From Janthinobacterium aquaticum (GTDB taxonomy: Bacteria; Pseudomonadota; Gammaproteobacteria; Burkholderiales; Burkholderiaceae_D): DNA of 64,000 bases. Below, one piece after another: positions 1 to 8,159 of this stretch. The stretch's first letter is position 1, and each line of letters starts with the position of its first letter. Under the pieces are notes generated by a model. The model worked only from the letters and a program-made list of their open reading frames with translations. It was not told the DNA's origin and ran no database searches. Both the position numbers and the translations under genes were made by a program. The stretch lies in contig NZ_WFLK01000001.1 in assembly GCF_009208565.1 (NCBI RefSeq), positions 248,001 to 312,000 on the forward strand, written 5' to 3'.

Positions 1-2003
1 AAGCCCATTTTGGCCAGATACGCGCCCGCTGCGCTGTCGAGCATAATGGCGTTCGACGGCGACAGATGGTCGGTGGTGATATTGTCGCCCAATACCGCCA
101 GCGGGCGCATGCCGCGCAGGGTGCGCGCGCCGGCCAGCGCGCCTTCCCAGTAAGGCGGACGGCGGATATAGGTTGTCTGCGGGCGCCAGTCGTACAGCGC
201 GCTGACCTTCTCGCCGTCATCCACGCGGGCGGCAAACATCGGCACATACACCTTGCGGTACTGCTCGGGCTTGACGCTGGCTGCCACGATGGCGTCGATC
301 TCTTCGTCGGACGGCCAGATATCCTTGAGCGTGACCGGCTTGCCGTCGGCATCGAAGCCCAGCACGTCTTTCTCGATATCGAAGCGGATGGTGCCGGCAA
401 TAGCATAGGCCACGACCAGCGGCGGCGAAGCCAGGAAGGCCTGCTTGGCATACGGGTGGATGCGGCCGTCGAAGTTGCGGTTGCCCGACAACACGGCGGT
501 GGCATACAGGTCGCGCGAGACGACTTCTTCCTGGATCACCGGATCGAGCGCGCCGGACATGCCGTTGCACGAGGTGCAGGCAAACGCCACCACGCCAAAG
601 CCCAGCGCTTCGAGTTCGCTCATCAAGCCGGCTTCCTGCAGATACAGTTCGACGGTTTTCGAGCCCGGCGCCAGCGACGACTTGACCCACGGTTTTCTCT
701 GCAGGCCCAGGCGGTTGGCGTTGCGCGCAATCAGCCCGGCGGCAATCATGTTGCGCGGATTGTTGGTGTTGGTGCAGCTGGTAATGGCGGCGATGATGAC
801 GGCGCCATCGGGCATTTTGCCCGCTTCGTTTTCTACCACCCCGGCAATGCCGCGCGCGGCCAGTTCCGAGGTTGGCACGCGGCTGTGCGGATTGGACGGC
901 CCGGCGATATTGCGCACCACCGTCGACAGGTCGAACTCCAGCACGCGTTCATACTGCGCCGTGGCCAGGCTGTCGGCCCACAGGCCCGTTTCCCGGGCAT
1001 AGGCTTCGACCAGCTGCACCAGTTCGTCGTCCCGGCCGGTCAGTTTCAGGTACTTGATGGTCTGCTGGTCGATATAGAACATGGCCGCCGTGGCGCCAAA
1101 TTCGGGCGCCATATTGGCGATGGTGGCGCGGTCGCCCAGCGTCAGGTGCGAGGCACCCTCGCCAAAAAACTCGAGGTAGGACGACACTACTTTCTGCTTG
1201 CGCAGGAATTCCGTCAGCGCCAGCACGGTGTCGGTGGCGGTAATGCCCGGTTGTGGTTTGCCAGTCAGCTTGACGCCGATAATATCGGGCAAACGCATCC
1301 ACGAGGCGCGCCCCAGCATCACGCTTTCCGCTTCCAGGCCACCCACGCCGATGGCGATCACGCCCAATGCGTCGACCATCGGCGTATGCGAATCGGTGCC
1401 CACCAGCGTGTCGGGATAGGCGACGCCGTCCTGCACCTGGATCACCGGCGACATGCGCTCCAGATTGATCTGGTGCAGGATGCCGTTACCGGGCGGGATC
1501 ACGTCGACGTTCTTGAAGGCCTTCTTGGTCCAGTCGATAAAGTCGAAGCGGTCTTCATTGCGGCGGTCTTCGATGGCGCGATTCTTGGCAAAGGCGTCCG
1601 GGTCGAAGCCGCCGCATTCCACCGCCAGCGAATGGTCGACCACCAGCTGCGTGGGGACGACCGGGTTGACCAGCGCCGGGTCGCCGCCCTGCGCGGCAAT
1701 CGCGTCGCGCAGGCCGGCCAGGTCGACCAGCGCGGTCTGGCCGAGAATGTCGTGGCAGACCACGCGCGCCGGGAACCATGGAAAGTCGAGGTCGCGCCGG
1801 CGCTCGATCAGCTGCGTCAGCGAGGCGTCCAGCGTGGCCGGGTCGCAGCGGCGCACCAGGTTTTCCGCCAGTACGCGCGAGGTATACGGCAGGCCGGCCC
1901 AGGCGCCAGGTTTGATGGCGTCGACGGCGGCGCGCGCATCAAAGTAGTCGAGCCGGGTGCCAGGCAAAGCCTTGCGGTAAAGATGATTCATGGTGGCGCT
2001 CAT
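1..2003 (-). CDS. acnD: Fe/S-dependent 2-methylisocitrate dehydratase AcnD (3' end outside window)
   Basis: Aconitase-family protein of the methylcitrate cycle. AcnD dehydrates 2-methylcitrate to 2-methyl-cis-aconitate on the propionate route and normally needs PrpF, which would lie beyond the window edge. About 667 codons are visible. The N-terminal LPYTSRVLAEN stretch, the VGTDSHTPMVD substrate loop and the cluster-binding SCTNTNNPRN and ACTSCNGMSGALDP motifs (Cys ligands) are all present. The ATG at 2003 shares its A with the prpC stop codon (TGATG), and AAGGA lies about 8 bases upstream inside prpC, so translation is probably coupled. A second ATG four codons in is possible. It replaces PrpD, which is absent between prpC and the edge. 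Confidence 0.93.
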   Translation of the reverse strand, partial: MSATMNHLYRKALPGTRLDYFDARAAVDAIKPGAWAGLPYTSRVLAENLVRRCDPATLDASLTQLIERRRDLDFPWFPARVVCHDILGQTALVDLAGLRDAIAAQGGDPALVNPVVPTQLVVDHSLAVECGGFDPDAFAKNRAIEDRRNEDRFDFIDWTKKAFKNVDVIPPGNGILHQINLERMSPVIQVQDGVAYPDTLVGTDSHTPMVDALGVIAIGVGGLEAESVMLGRASWMRLPDIIGVKLTGKPQPGITATDTVLALTEFLRKQKVVSSYLEFFGEGASHLTLGDRATIANMAPEFGATAAMFYIDQQTIKYLKLTGRDDELVQLVEAYARETGLWADSLATAQYERVLEFDLSTVVRNIAGPSNPHSRVPTSELAARGIAGVVENEAGKMPDGAVIIAAITSCTNTNNPRNMIAAGLIARNANRLGLQRKPWVKSSLAPGSKTVELYLQEAGLMSELEALGFGVVAFACTSCNGMSGALDPVIQEEVVSRDLYATAVLSGNRNFDGRIHPYAKQAFLASPPLVVAYAIAGTIRFDIEKDVLGFDADGKPVTLKDIWPSDEEIDAIVAASVKPEQYRKVYVPMFAARVDDGEKVSALYDWRPQTTYIRRPPYWEGALAGARTLRGMRPLAVLGDNITTDHLSPSNAIMLDSAAGAYLAKMG

Positions 2004-3157
2004 CAGCTGCGGTCCTTGATCGGCACGAATTGCAAGTCTTCCGGGCCGACATAGTTGGCGCTCGGGCGGATAATCTTGTTGTCGATGCGCTGCTCAATAA
2101 TGTGCGCGGCCCAGCCCGAGGTGCGCGAAATGACGAACAGCGGTGTAAACATCGCCGTCGGCACGCCCATCATGTGGTACGACACGGCCGAGAACCAGTC
2201 CAGGTTCGGGAACATGTTCTTGATCTCCCACATCACCGACTCCAGGCGCTCGGCAATATCGAACATTTTCATCGAGCCCGCTTCCTGCGACAGGCTGCGC
2301 GCCACTTCCTTGATGACTTTGTTGCGCGGATCGGAAATCGTGTAGACCGGATGGCCAAAGCCGATCACCACTTCCTTGTTGGACACGCGCTCGCGGATAT
2401 CGGCTTCGGCTTCGTCGGCGTTGTCGTAGCGTTTTTGAATGTCCAGCGCCACTTCGTTGGCGCCGCCGTGTTTCGGGCCGCGCAGCGCGCCAATCGCACC
2501 GGTAATGGCCGAGTGGATGTCAGAGCCGGTGCCGGCAATCACGCGACTGGTAAAGGTCGAAGCATTGAATTCATGTTCAGCGTACAGGATCAGGGACGTG
2601 TGCATGGCTTTTTCCCACGACGCCGACGGCTTTTTGCCGTGCAGCAGGTGCAGGAAATGGCCGCCGATCGATTCGTCGTCGGTTTCCACTTCGATGCGCT
2701 TGCCGTTATGGCTGTAGTGGTACCAGTACAGCAGCATCGAGCCGAACGAGGCCATCAGACGGTCGGCGATATCGCGCGCGCCCGGTACGTTATGGTCGTC
2801 TTTTTCCGGCAGCGTGCAGCCCAGTACCGACACACCAGTGCGCATCACATCCATCGGATGGGCGCCGGCTGGAAGGGCTTCAAGCGCCGCCTTGACGGCC
2901 GACGGCAGGCCGCGCAAGGATTTCAGCTTGGCCTTGTAGCCTTTCAGTTCGGCGCTGGTCGGCAGCTTGCCGTGCACCAGAAGGTAGGCAATTTCCTCGA
3001 ATTCGCAGCTGTCGGCCACATCGAGAATGTCGTAGCCGCGGTAATGCAGGTCGTTGCCGGTCTTGCCGACCGAGCACAGGGCGGTATTACCGGCGGTCAC
3101 GCCCGACAGGGCAACCGATTTTTTAGGTTTGAAGGTGGCGGCTTGTGGTGCGGTCAT
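2003..3157 (-). CDS. prpC: 2-methylcitrate synthase
   Basis: 384-residue citrate-synthase-fold enzyme that condenses propionyl-CoA with oxaloacetate to 2-methylcitrate in the cytoplasm. Visible family signatures are the N-terminal LHYRGYDI segment, the catalytic-His region [14 protein letters not shown], the [13 protein letters not shown] loop and the GFGHPVY motif. The short length, the N-terminal start and the neighbours (prpB upstream, acnD downstream) point to methylcitrate rather than citrate synthase. It lies 24 bases after prpB and overlaps acnD by one base, so the three are one transcription unit. Confidence 0.95.
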   Translation of the reverse strand: MTAPQAATFKPKKSVALSGVTAGNTALCSVGKTGNDLHYRGYDILDVADSCEFEEIAYLLVHGKLPTSAELKGYKAKLKSLRGLPSAVKAALEALPAGAHPMDVMRTGVSVLGCTLPEKDDHNVPGARDIADRLMASFGSMLLYWYHYSHNGKRIEVETDDESIGGHFLHLLHGKKPSASWEKAMHTSLILYAEHEFNASTFTSRVIAGTGSDIHSAITGAIGALRGPKHGGANEVALDIQKRYDNADEAEADIRERVSNKEVVIGFGHPVYTISDPRNKVIKEVARSLSQEAGSMKMFDIAERLESVMWEIKNMFPNLDWFSAVSYHMMGVPTAMFTPLFVISRTSGWAAHIIEQRIDNKIIRPSANYVGPEDLQFVPIKDRS

Positions 3158-3181
3158 GTGCTTCTCCAGAAATAGGTGGAT

Positions 3182-4069
3182 TTATTTTTTCTGCGCGGCG
3201 AACAGCGCGTCGAGCTTTTGCTCGAAATCGTGATAGTTGATCGATTCGTACAGTTCCATGCGCGTTTGCATGGTGTCGACCACGTTTTTCTGCGTGCCGT
3301 CGCGGCGCAAGGCGGCGTAGACATTTTCAGCCGCCTTGTTCATGGCGCGAAAGGCCGACAGCGGATACAGCGCCAGGCCCACATGGGCGCTGCGCAGCTC
3401 GTCGAGCGTAAACAAAGGCGTCGAACCGAATTCGGTGATATTGGCCAGGATCGGCACATTGAGCGCTTTGGCAAATTTGGCGTACATATCGAGGTCGGTG
3501 ATCGCTTCCGGGAACACCATGTCGGCGCCCGCCTCCACGCAGGCCACGGCGCGCTCGAGCGCTGCTTCCAGGCCATCGACGGCCAGCGCATCGGTACGCG
3601 CCATGATCACGAAATTCGGGTCGGTGCGCGCATCGACGGCGGCCTTGATGCGGTCGACCATTTCTTCCTTGCTGACGATTTCCTTGCCCGGACGATGGCC
3701 GCAGCGCTTGGCGCCCACCTGGTCTTCGATATGCAAGCCGGCGGCGCCGAACTTGATCATCGACTTGACGGTGCGCGCCACGTTAAAGGCCGAGGAGCCA
3801 AAACCGGTATCGGCATCGACCAGCAGCGGCAAATCGCACACGTCGGTAATGCGGCGGATATCTGTCAGCACATCGTCGAGGCCCGAGATGCCCAGATCGG
3901 GCAAGCCCAGCGAACCCGCAGCCACGCCGCCACCCGACAGATAAATGGCCTTGTAGCCGGCGCGCTTGGCCAGCAGCGCATGGTTGGCATTAATGGTGCC
4001 GACTACCTGCAATGGGGATTCTTCCTGGACAGCTTTGCGAAATGCCGCACCTGCGGAGTACTGAGTCAT
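3182..4069 (-). CDS. prpB: 2-methylisocitrate lyase
   Basis: 295-residue isocitrate-lyase/PEP-mutase superfamily enzyme that cleaves 2-methylisocitrate to pyruvate and succinate, the last step of the methylcitrate cycle. The Mg-binding [10 protein letters not shown] segment, the KRCGH catalytic loop (KRCGHRPGK) and the [11 protein letters not shown] segment are visible. It is the first gene of the operon: the sigma-54 promoter at 4119-4134 lies about 50 bases upstream of its ATG. No transcriptional regulator gene is adjacent, unlike in many prp loci. Confidence 0.95.
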   Translation of the reverse strand: MTQYSAGAAFRKAVQEESPLQVVGTINANHALLAKRAGYKAIYLSGGGVAAGSLGLPDLGISGLDDVLTDIRRITDVCDLPLLVDADTGFGSSAFNVARTVKSMIKFGAAGLHIEDQVGAKRCGHRPGKEIVSKEEMVDRIKAAVDARTDPNFVIMARTDALAVDGLEAALERAVACVEAGADMVFPEAITDLDMYAKFAKALNVPILANITEFGSTPLFTLDELRSAHVGLALYPLSAFRAMNKAAENVYAALRRDGTQKNVVDTMQTRMELYESINYHDFEQKLDALFAAQKK

Positions 4070-4100
4070 CTGATCACCTTGGTCTATTGTTTCAACGAGA

Positions 4101-4123
4101 TTGCAATAGCCACACTATTGCAA
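4101..4123. promoter_or_regulatory. Perfect 9-bp palindrome overlapping the prp -12 element
   Basis: TTGCAATAG-CCACA-CTATTGCAA is a perfect inverted repeat covering the GC of the -12 element and the predicted start site. It could be an operator for a repressor, or partly a by-product of the -12 sequence. TTGCAA-cored sites are known for some short-chain fatty acid regulators; assignment here is inference. Confidence 0.45.
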
Positions 4124-4134
4124 ATGCCGTGCCA
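4119..4134 (-). promoter_or_regulatory. Sigma-54 (-24/-12) promoter of the prpBC-acnD operon
   Basis: On the minus strand this reads TGGCACGGCATTTGCA, matching the RpoN consensus TGGCACG-N4-TTGCW at every fixed position, with GG and GC ten bases apart. Transcription would start near 4108, giving a leader of about 40 bases before prpB. Known for the family: many prp operons are driven by sigma-54 with the enhancer-binding protein PrpR. The prpR gene is not in this window. Confidence 0.85.
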
Positions 4135-4204
4135 GCAGAGGTGAATACCGCAACAAGGCCGAATAATCAGGCTTGGCGGGCAGATGGAGGACGAGAAGAA
4201 GACA

Positions 4205-4288
4205 TTGAAATGTTTCAATGATGTTTCAACGATATTTCAATTGCATTTCAAAATCTCAAAATGAAACAATTTTGAAACGTCATGAAAC
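4205..4288. promoter_or_regulatory. Phased TTTCAA/TTGAAA box array, probable enhancer (PrpR-type) site
   Basis: Four direct copies of an 8-base box (TGTTTCAA, TGTTTCAA, TATTTCAA, CATTTCAA) start at 4211, 4222, 4233 and 4244, exactly 11 bases apart. Three inverted copies (ATGAAAC, TTGAAAC, ATGAAAC) start at 4261, 4272 and 4282. The array lies about 100-180 bases upstream of the predicted prp start, where an enhancer-binding activator is expected. That PrpR binds here is inferred. Confidence 0.65.
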
Positions 4289-4327
4289 ATGCGCAACCGG
4301 TAAACACCGGCTGCGTAAGATGGATGC

Positions 4328-4579
4328 TCAGGCCAGACGCACCAGGGGATTGGCGATAATATTATCGATCTGGCGCACGGCTTCTTCGCAAGCCGCAGCA
4401 ATGGCGCCGTCTTCGTCGTCGCGCACGAACTGCATGGTCGAGCCTTCGAATACTTCGATGCCTTCCGCGCTGGCGCGTTCGATATCGCAGCTGGCCGACC
4501 ATTTGCCGTCGCTGGTCGGTACGGCCAAGGGCACGATTTCCCAGCCTTTATAGTGGATTTTGGAACTGTTGTCATTCAT
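4328..4579 (-). CDS. Small conserved-type protein of unknown function
   Basis: 83-residue acidic cytoplasmic-type protein. The start is fixed by AAGGAGG five bases before ATG 4579; the frame is open further upstream without a ribosome site. It opens with an IHYKGWEI segment, followed by predicted strands and a C-terminal helix (AAACEEAVRQIDNII). No catalytic motif, signal peptide or membrane segment. The neighbour at 4695-4931 has the same layout (Y-[KR]-G-[WF]-x-I near the start, a D-N-[IL]-[IL] helix end), so the two look like diverged paralogues. Function not recognised. Confidence 0.75.
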   Translation of the reverse strand: MNDNSSKIHYKGWEIVPLAVPTSDGKWSASCDIERASAEGIEVFEGSTMQFVRDDEDGAIAAACEEAVRQIDNIIANPLVRLA

Positions 4580-4694
4580 GGGGGCCTCCTTGCTCAATAT
4601 AAGAAATCGTAGCACGTAACATGAAAGGACGGCATGCTGCGGCGTGCTTGCCGCTGTGCCGTGCTCTCATGCGGCGATATGTGCTCAGGGGCGC

Positions 4695-4931
4695 TCAGGG
4701 GCGCAGCAGATTGTCGACTTCGATGCGGGCCACTTCCAGGCCGGCCAGACGGGCCGTATCGGGTGCGGCGTAACCGCCGAGGGTGCGGCTGCGTTCGATC
4801 GCCTGCGACGCCGGTTCGCCGTCGCGCTGCAGCCGATAGCTGAAGTCCCACAGGTCGTCATTGTCTTTCTGCGGCGTGACCGAAATGGTGAAGCCGCGAT
4901 ACTGTTCGCTGTGTGCCGTGATATCGTCCAT
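4695..4931 (-). CDS. Small conserved-type protein, likely paralogue of the downstream gene
   Basis: 78 residues. The ATG at 4931 is chosen because GAGGAGGAA lies about 4-6 bases upstream; a longer open frame extends to 5111 but has no ribosome site and would overlap the promoter of the divergent gene. Contains QYRGFTISVTPQ near the N-terminus and ends VARIEVDNLLRP, resembling the 4328-4579 product. Soluble, no recognisable motif. It is divergent from the metallo-hydrolase at 5062, with about 130 bases between. Confidence 0.72.
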   Translation of the reverse strand: MDDITAHSEQYRGFTISVTPQKDNDDLWDFSYRLQRDGEPASQAIERSRTLGGYAAPDTARLAGLEVARIEVDNLLRP

Positions 4932-5012
4932 CGATTCCTCCTCGTTGTAAGGTGAAATGCAGCGTAACATGAAGCGCCACACCTTGCCCGCACGTTGCAA
5001 AGCGCTGCAGCT

Positions 5013-5055
5013 TATGCGGTTTTCGCATATCAAACTGCTGGCGCAGCGATATAAT
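5013..5055 (+). promoter_or_regulatory. Promoter with perfect -10 box and upstream palindrome
   Basis: TATAAT at 5050-5055 ends six bases before the ATG of the metallo-hydrolase gene, so the transcript would begin at or next to the start codon. TATGCG-GTTTT-CGCATA at 5013-5029 is a perfect inverted repeat just upstream of where the -35 region should be, and may be an operator. No clear -35 hexamer is seen. Confidence 0.5.
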
Positions 5056-5061
5056 GACGCC

Positions 5062-5919
5062 ATGAACCCACTTGTCCAAGCCTTCTTCGACCCCGCCACC
5101 GCCACCGTCACCTATGTGGTGTACGAGGCGCCAGGCGGCGCCTGCGCCGTGATCGACTCGGTGCTCGACTATGACGCCAAGTCCGGCCGCACCGGCACCA
5201 CCTCGGCCGACCAGGTGATCGCTTTTGTGCGCGCGCAGGCGCTGCACTGTCAGTGGCTGCTGGAAACCCACGCCCATGCCGACCATTTGTCGGCCGCGCC
5301 GTATCTGCAGCAGCATATCGGCGGCGAGATTGCCATCGGCGCGGCCATCGGCCAAGTACAGCAGGCGTTTGCACCGGTCTACAATCTGCCGCCAGCATCG
5401 GCCGATGGTGCGCAGTTCGACCAGCTGTTTGCGCCCGACCAGCTGTTTTGCATCGGCGCCCTGCAGGCGCGTGCGCTGCATGTGCCCGGCCACACGCCGG
5501 CCGACCTGGCCTACCAGATCGGTGACGCCGTGTTTGTCGGCGACACCCTGTTCATGCCCGACGTCGGTTCGGCGCGCTGCGATTTTCCCGGCGGCTCGGC
5601 CGCCCTGCTGTACCGCTCCGCGCAGCGCCTGCTGTCGCTGCCGCCAGCTACGCGGCTGTTTATCTGCCACGACTATCCGCCGGCCGGCCGGTCAGCACGC
5701 TGGGAAACAACGGTAGCCGAACAGCGCGCCAGCAATATCCACCTGCATGACGGCGTCAGCGAAGACCAGTTCGTGACCATGCGCACCACGCGCGACGCCA
5801 CGCTCGATATGCCAACGCTGATCCTGCCGGCGATCCAGGTCAATCTCAACGCCGGCAGGCTGCCCGAACCGGAAGACAACGGCGTGCGCTATCTGAAGAT
5901 ACCGCTCAACGCTGTCTGA
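5062..5919 (+). CDS. MBL-fold metallo-hydrolase, ETHE1/Blh (persulfide dioxygenase)-like
   Basis: 285-residue metallo-beta-lactamase-fold protein. The metal motif reads THAHADHLSAAPYL, followed by a conserved CMP-type His (HVPGHTPADLAY) and a VGDTLFMPDVGSARCDF segment, the pattern of ETHE1/Blh-type persulfide dioxygenases that oxidise glutathione persulfide during sulfide detoxification. That activity is inferred from family resemblance. No rhodanese, BigR or sulfide:quinone reductase neighbour is present, so a generic hydrolase remains possible. There is no Shine-Dalgarno sequence before the ATG; the -10 box position suggests a leaderless mRNA. Confidence 0.82.
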   Translation: MNPLVQAFFDPATATVTYVVYEAPGGACAVIDSVLDYDAKSGRTGTTSADQVIAFVRAQALHCQWLLETHAHADHLSAAPYLQQHIGGEIAIGAAIGQVQQAFAPVYNLPPASADGAQFDQLFAPDQLFCIGALQARALHVPGHTPADLAYQIGDAVFVGDTLFMPDVGSARCDFPGGSAALLYRSAQRLLSLPPATRLFICHDYPPAGRSARWETTVAEQRASNIHLHDGVSEDQFVTMRTTRDATLDMPTLILPAIQVNLNAGRLPEPEDNGVRYLKIPLNAV

Positions 5920-6023
5920 ACAGCGCCGCTTGATCTCTCGCAAACAGCGTCACGGGCAATCCGCATACAGTGCAGATTGCCCGTTTTTCTTGGGCGCAAC
6001 GATATCAATGCGATGGGATCTGC

Positions 6024-8159
6024 ATGCAAACGCCAGAATTTCCCGGGCCAGACTGTGTTTTGCTGGCCGAAGTTGAAGGCGTCACGCGCTTCGACAAGGG
6101 CCTGCTTGACGCCGTCGTGCGCCTGCCCCGTCCAGGCATTATGATCTTTGTTCACGGTGTCAATTCCGATGGCGAATGGTATGACGAGGCCGAACAAGGC
6201 TTGTGCGCAGGACTCAACGCCCGCCTGAAACGGCGCGACCAGGACTTGCACATTTCCGGGCCGGCAAGCGGACAAATGCAGCCAGCCCGGTATGCGCGTG
6301 AACTGACAGAAGACGGCTTTCTCAACCCCAGGCGCAACGCCACGAACTTTCTACAAGCCGACCATGCCAACTCGCCCGTGATCCGTTTTCGCTGGGGCTA
6401 CAAGGCCAGCGGGGAAGAACTGCAGCAGTTTGGTGATGGTATTTACCTCAATGAAAAAAACTACTGGGGCGGTGGCCCGTTTGCCAATGGCTGCAGCGCC
6501 CTGCCCGATTTGTGGAGCGACGGCCTGTCGGAAGAATTATTTTTGTGGATGCATATCCAGCATATGAATCCGACCAATGACCGCCAGGTCTATGCCTGCC
6601 CGCCGCGCGCTTACTTCGTGTTTGCCGCATGGCGCCTGGCCCGCCTGGTGCAATCGATACGCGCCTGCCAGCACGATGCGCCCGTCACCATCGTCTGCCA
6701 TAGCCAGGGCAATATGGTGGCCATGGCGGCCGCTTTTCTTGGCGACAGGCTGGGACCGTCTGCCGTGGCCGACAGCTATGTACTGTGCAACCCACCATAC
6801 AGCCTGCTGGACAGCAACTTCACGGAAAATTGGATCAGCGGCAACTTGAAGGACCCACATGGCAATACGGGCCGGCAAAAGTACACGGCGCGCGCACAAA
6901 CGCTGAAAGCCTTTTTTGCCATCCTGCACACGCGTCAGGGGACGCAACAGGACAGCGCACTGGTCGACCAACTGTGCGCCAACCTCAAACCGGAGCGCAA
7001 AGACAGCTACACAGCAGTGGCCGACCGCGAAGATTATGGTTTGAACGGTTTTGTCCACGGTCGCGTGACGCTGTATTTCAATCCGCACGATCAGGTCATC
7101 TCTGCCACACCGATACAAGGTATAGGCTGGCGCGGCATGTCGGCGCAGGAAATTGCCGACACCGGCGGAGAAGGCGTATTTACTCAGCGTGTCTTTGCGC
7201 AGAACCACCTGGTCGGGCAGGCTGGCGAGAAAGACTTCGATATCTGGCAGCGCGATGGCAAGCCGCTGGCGCCAGATAGCCATCAATTCTGGAGTCCACC
7301 GTCAAAGATTGCCGTCTACTCAATCGAGAAGGGCCTGCGTGCCAGCCGCAGCATCGGGAGCAAGATACTGACGTTCCTGCTTGCACCGATTGCCATTATC
7401 GCCACCAGTCTGGCCCGCACCCGTATCAACGCATTGCCGCCGGAACATTGGAAGCTGCCAATGAACGCGCCGGCCCTGCCCGAACCATTCTTGCCTGAAG
7501 CCAAACGCTATGGTGAGGTCAGCCTGGCCTTCGACGAAGGGTTCGATATGCCAGCCGAAGCCCTGGATGCACAGCGCGCCGACGCCGATGGCGATGCGTA
7601 CGCCGGACATCGCAGCAAGGGACGCGGCAATGCCGACAGCGAAGCGAGCCTGAAGTATGAAATGAACGGCATGCTGCGCATGCAGGCGCGTCGCGAAAAG
7701 CTAGTCGAACCCGGCCAGCCAGTCACGCAGATAGATCAACCCGAGACCGCAACTACGTCGTTTAACACCTGGCGCAACAAGGAAATACGCCACTATCTTG
7801 GCGCCAATATCGATACCTACGCCACAGATCATTCCACCATCCTGACCTGCGCCGGCAATGCGGAAAAAGCGCTGGCATATGACGTGGCGGTGGGGGTGTG
7901 CACGATCAGCAACGAGCAGTTGCAGACGCTACGAATTGCGGCGGACTGGCGAATACTGGCAGGCTTACCTGACGAAAATGAACATAAACAATTCAAAGAG
8001 TATTTCGCTGATGGTAAGTACATAGGGTTATTGCTGTCAGTATGGGTCAATAACGAGAAGTGCGCAGCCAAGATGCCTGAAAAAATCATGGATGAGCGCC
8101 AGAACCAGCGCCCACAAGTAAATTACAGCGACCTTATCTTGAGGACAGACGGTGCATAA
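6024..8159 (+). CDS. tle3: Tle3-like type VI secretion lipase effector (alpha/beta hydrolase)
   Basis: 711-residue protein with an alpha/beta-hydrolase N-terminal half: IMIFVHGVNSDGEWYDEAEQ (oxyanion region) near residues 35-60 and a nucleophile elbow VCHSQGNMVAM around Ser227. The elbow has Cys where the classic GxSxG has Gly. The C-terminal half has the long extension typical of Tle3 (DUF3274-type) phospholipases delivered by VgrG. No signal peptide. The next gene, overlapping by 8 bases, looks like the Tle3 adaptor Tla3, which strengthens the call. No vgrG, PAAR or separate immunity gene adjoins it. A first ATG at 5970 is possible but has no better ribosome site. Lipase activity and secretion are inferred. 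Confidence 0.75.
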   Translation: MQTPEFPGPDCVLLAEVEGVTRFDKGLLDAVVRLPRPGIMIFVHGVNSDGEWYDEAEQGLCAGLNARLKRRDQDLHISGPASGQMQPARYARELTEDGFLNPRRNATNFLQADHANSPVIRFRWGYKASGEELQQFGDGIYLNEKNYWGGGPFANGCSALPDLWSDGLSEELFLWMHIQHMNPTNDRQVYACPPRAYFVFAAWRLARLVQSIRACQHDAPVTIVCHSQGNMVAMAAAFLGDRLGPSAVADSYVLCNPPYSLLDSNFTENWISGNLKDPHGNTGRQKYTARAQTLKAFFAILHTRQGTQQDSALVDQLCANLKPERKDSYTAVADREDYGLNGFVHGRVTLYFNPHDQVISATPIQGIGWRGMSAQEIADTGGEGVFTQRVFAQNHLVGQAGEKDFDIWQRDGKPLAPDSHQFWSPPSKIAVYSIEKGLRASRSIGSKILTFLLAPIAIIATSLARTRINALPPEHWKLPMNAPALPEPFLPEAKRYGEVSLAFDEGFDMPAEALDAQRADADGDAYAGHRSKGRGNADSEASLKYEMNGMLRMQARREKLVEPGQPVTQIDQPETATTSFNTWRNKEIRHYLGANIDTYATDHSTILTCAGNAEKALAYDVAVGVCTISNEQLQTLRIAADWRILAGLPDENEHKQFKEYFADGKYIGLLLSVWVNNEKCAAKMPEKIMDERQNQRPQVNYSDLILRTDGA

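Noticed and set aside
66-2054. Long plus-strand open frame of 662 codons
   Set aside because: It lies opposite acnD, whose minus-strand frame contains the aconitase motifs; the plus frame has no family motif and is rich in Arg, His and Gly, typical of a high-GC shadow.
4205-4288. Regular short repeats considered as a CRISPR array
   Set aside because: Units are 8 bases with 3-base gaps and occur in both orientations; they fit activator boxes, not repeats and spacers.
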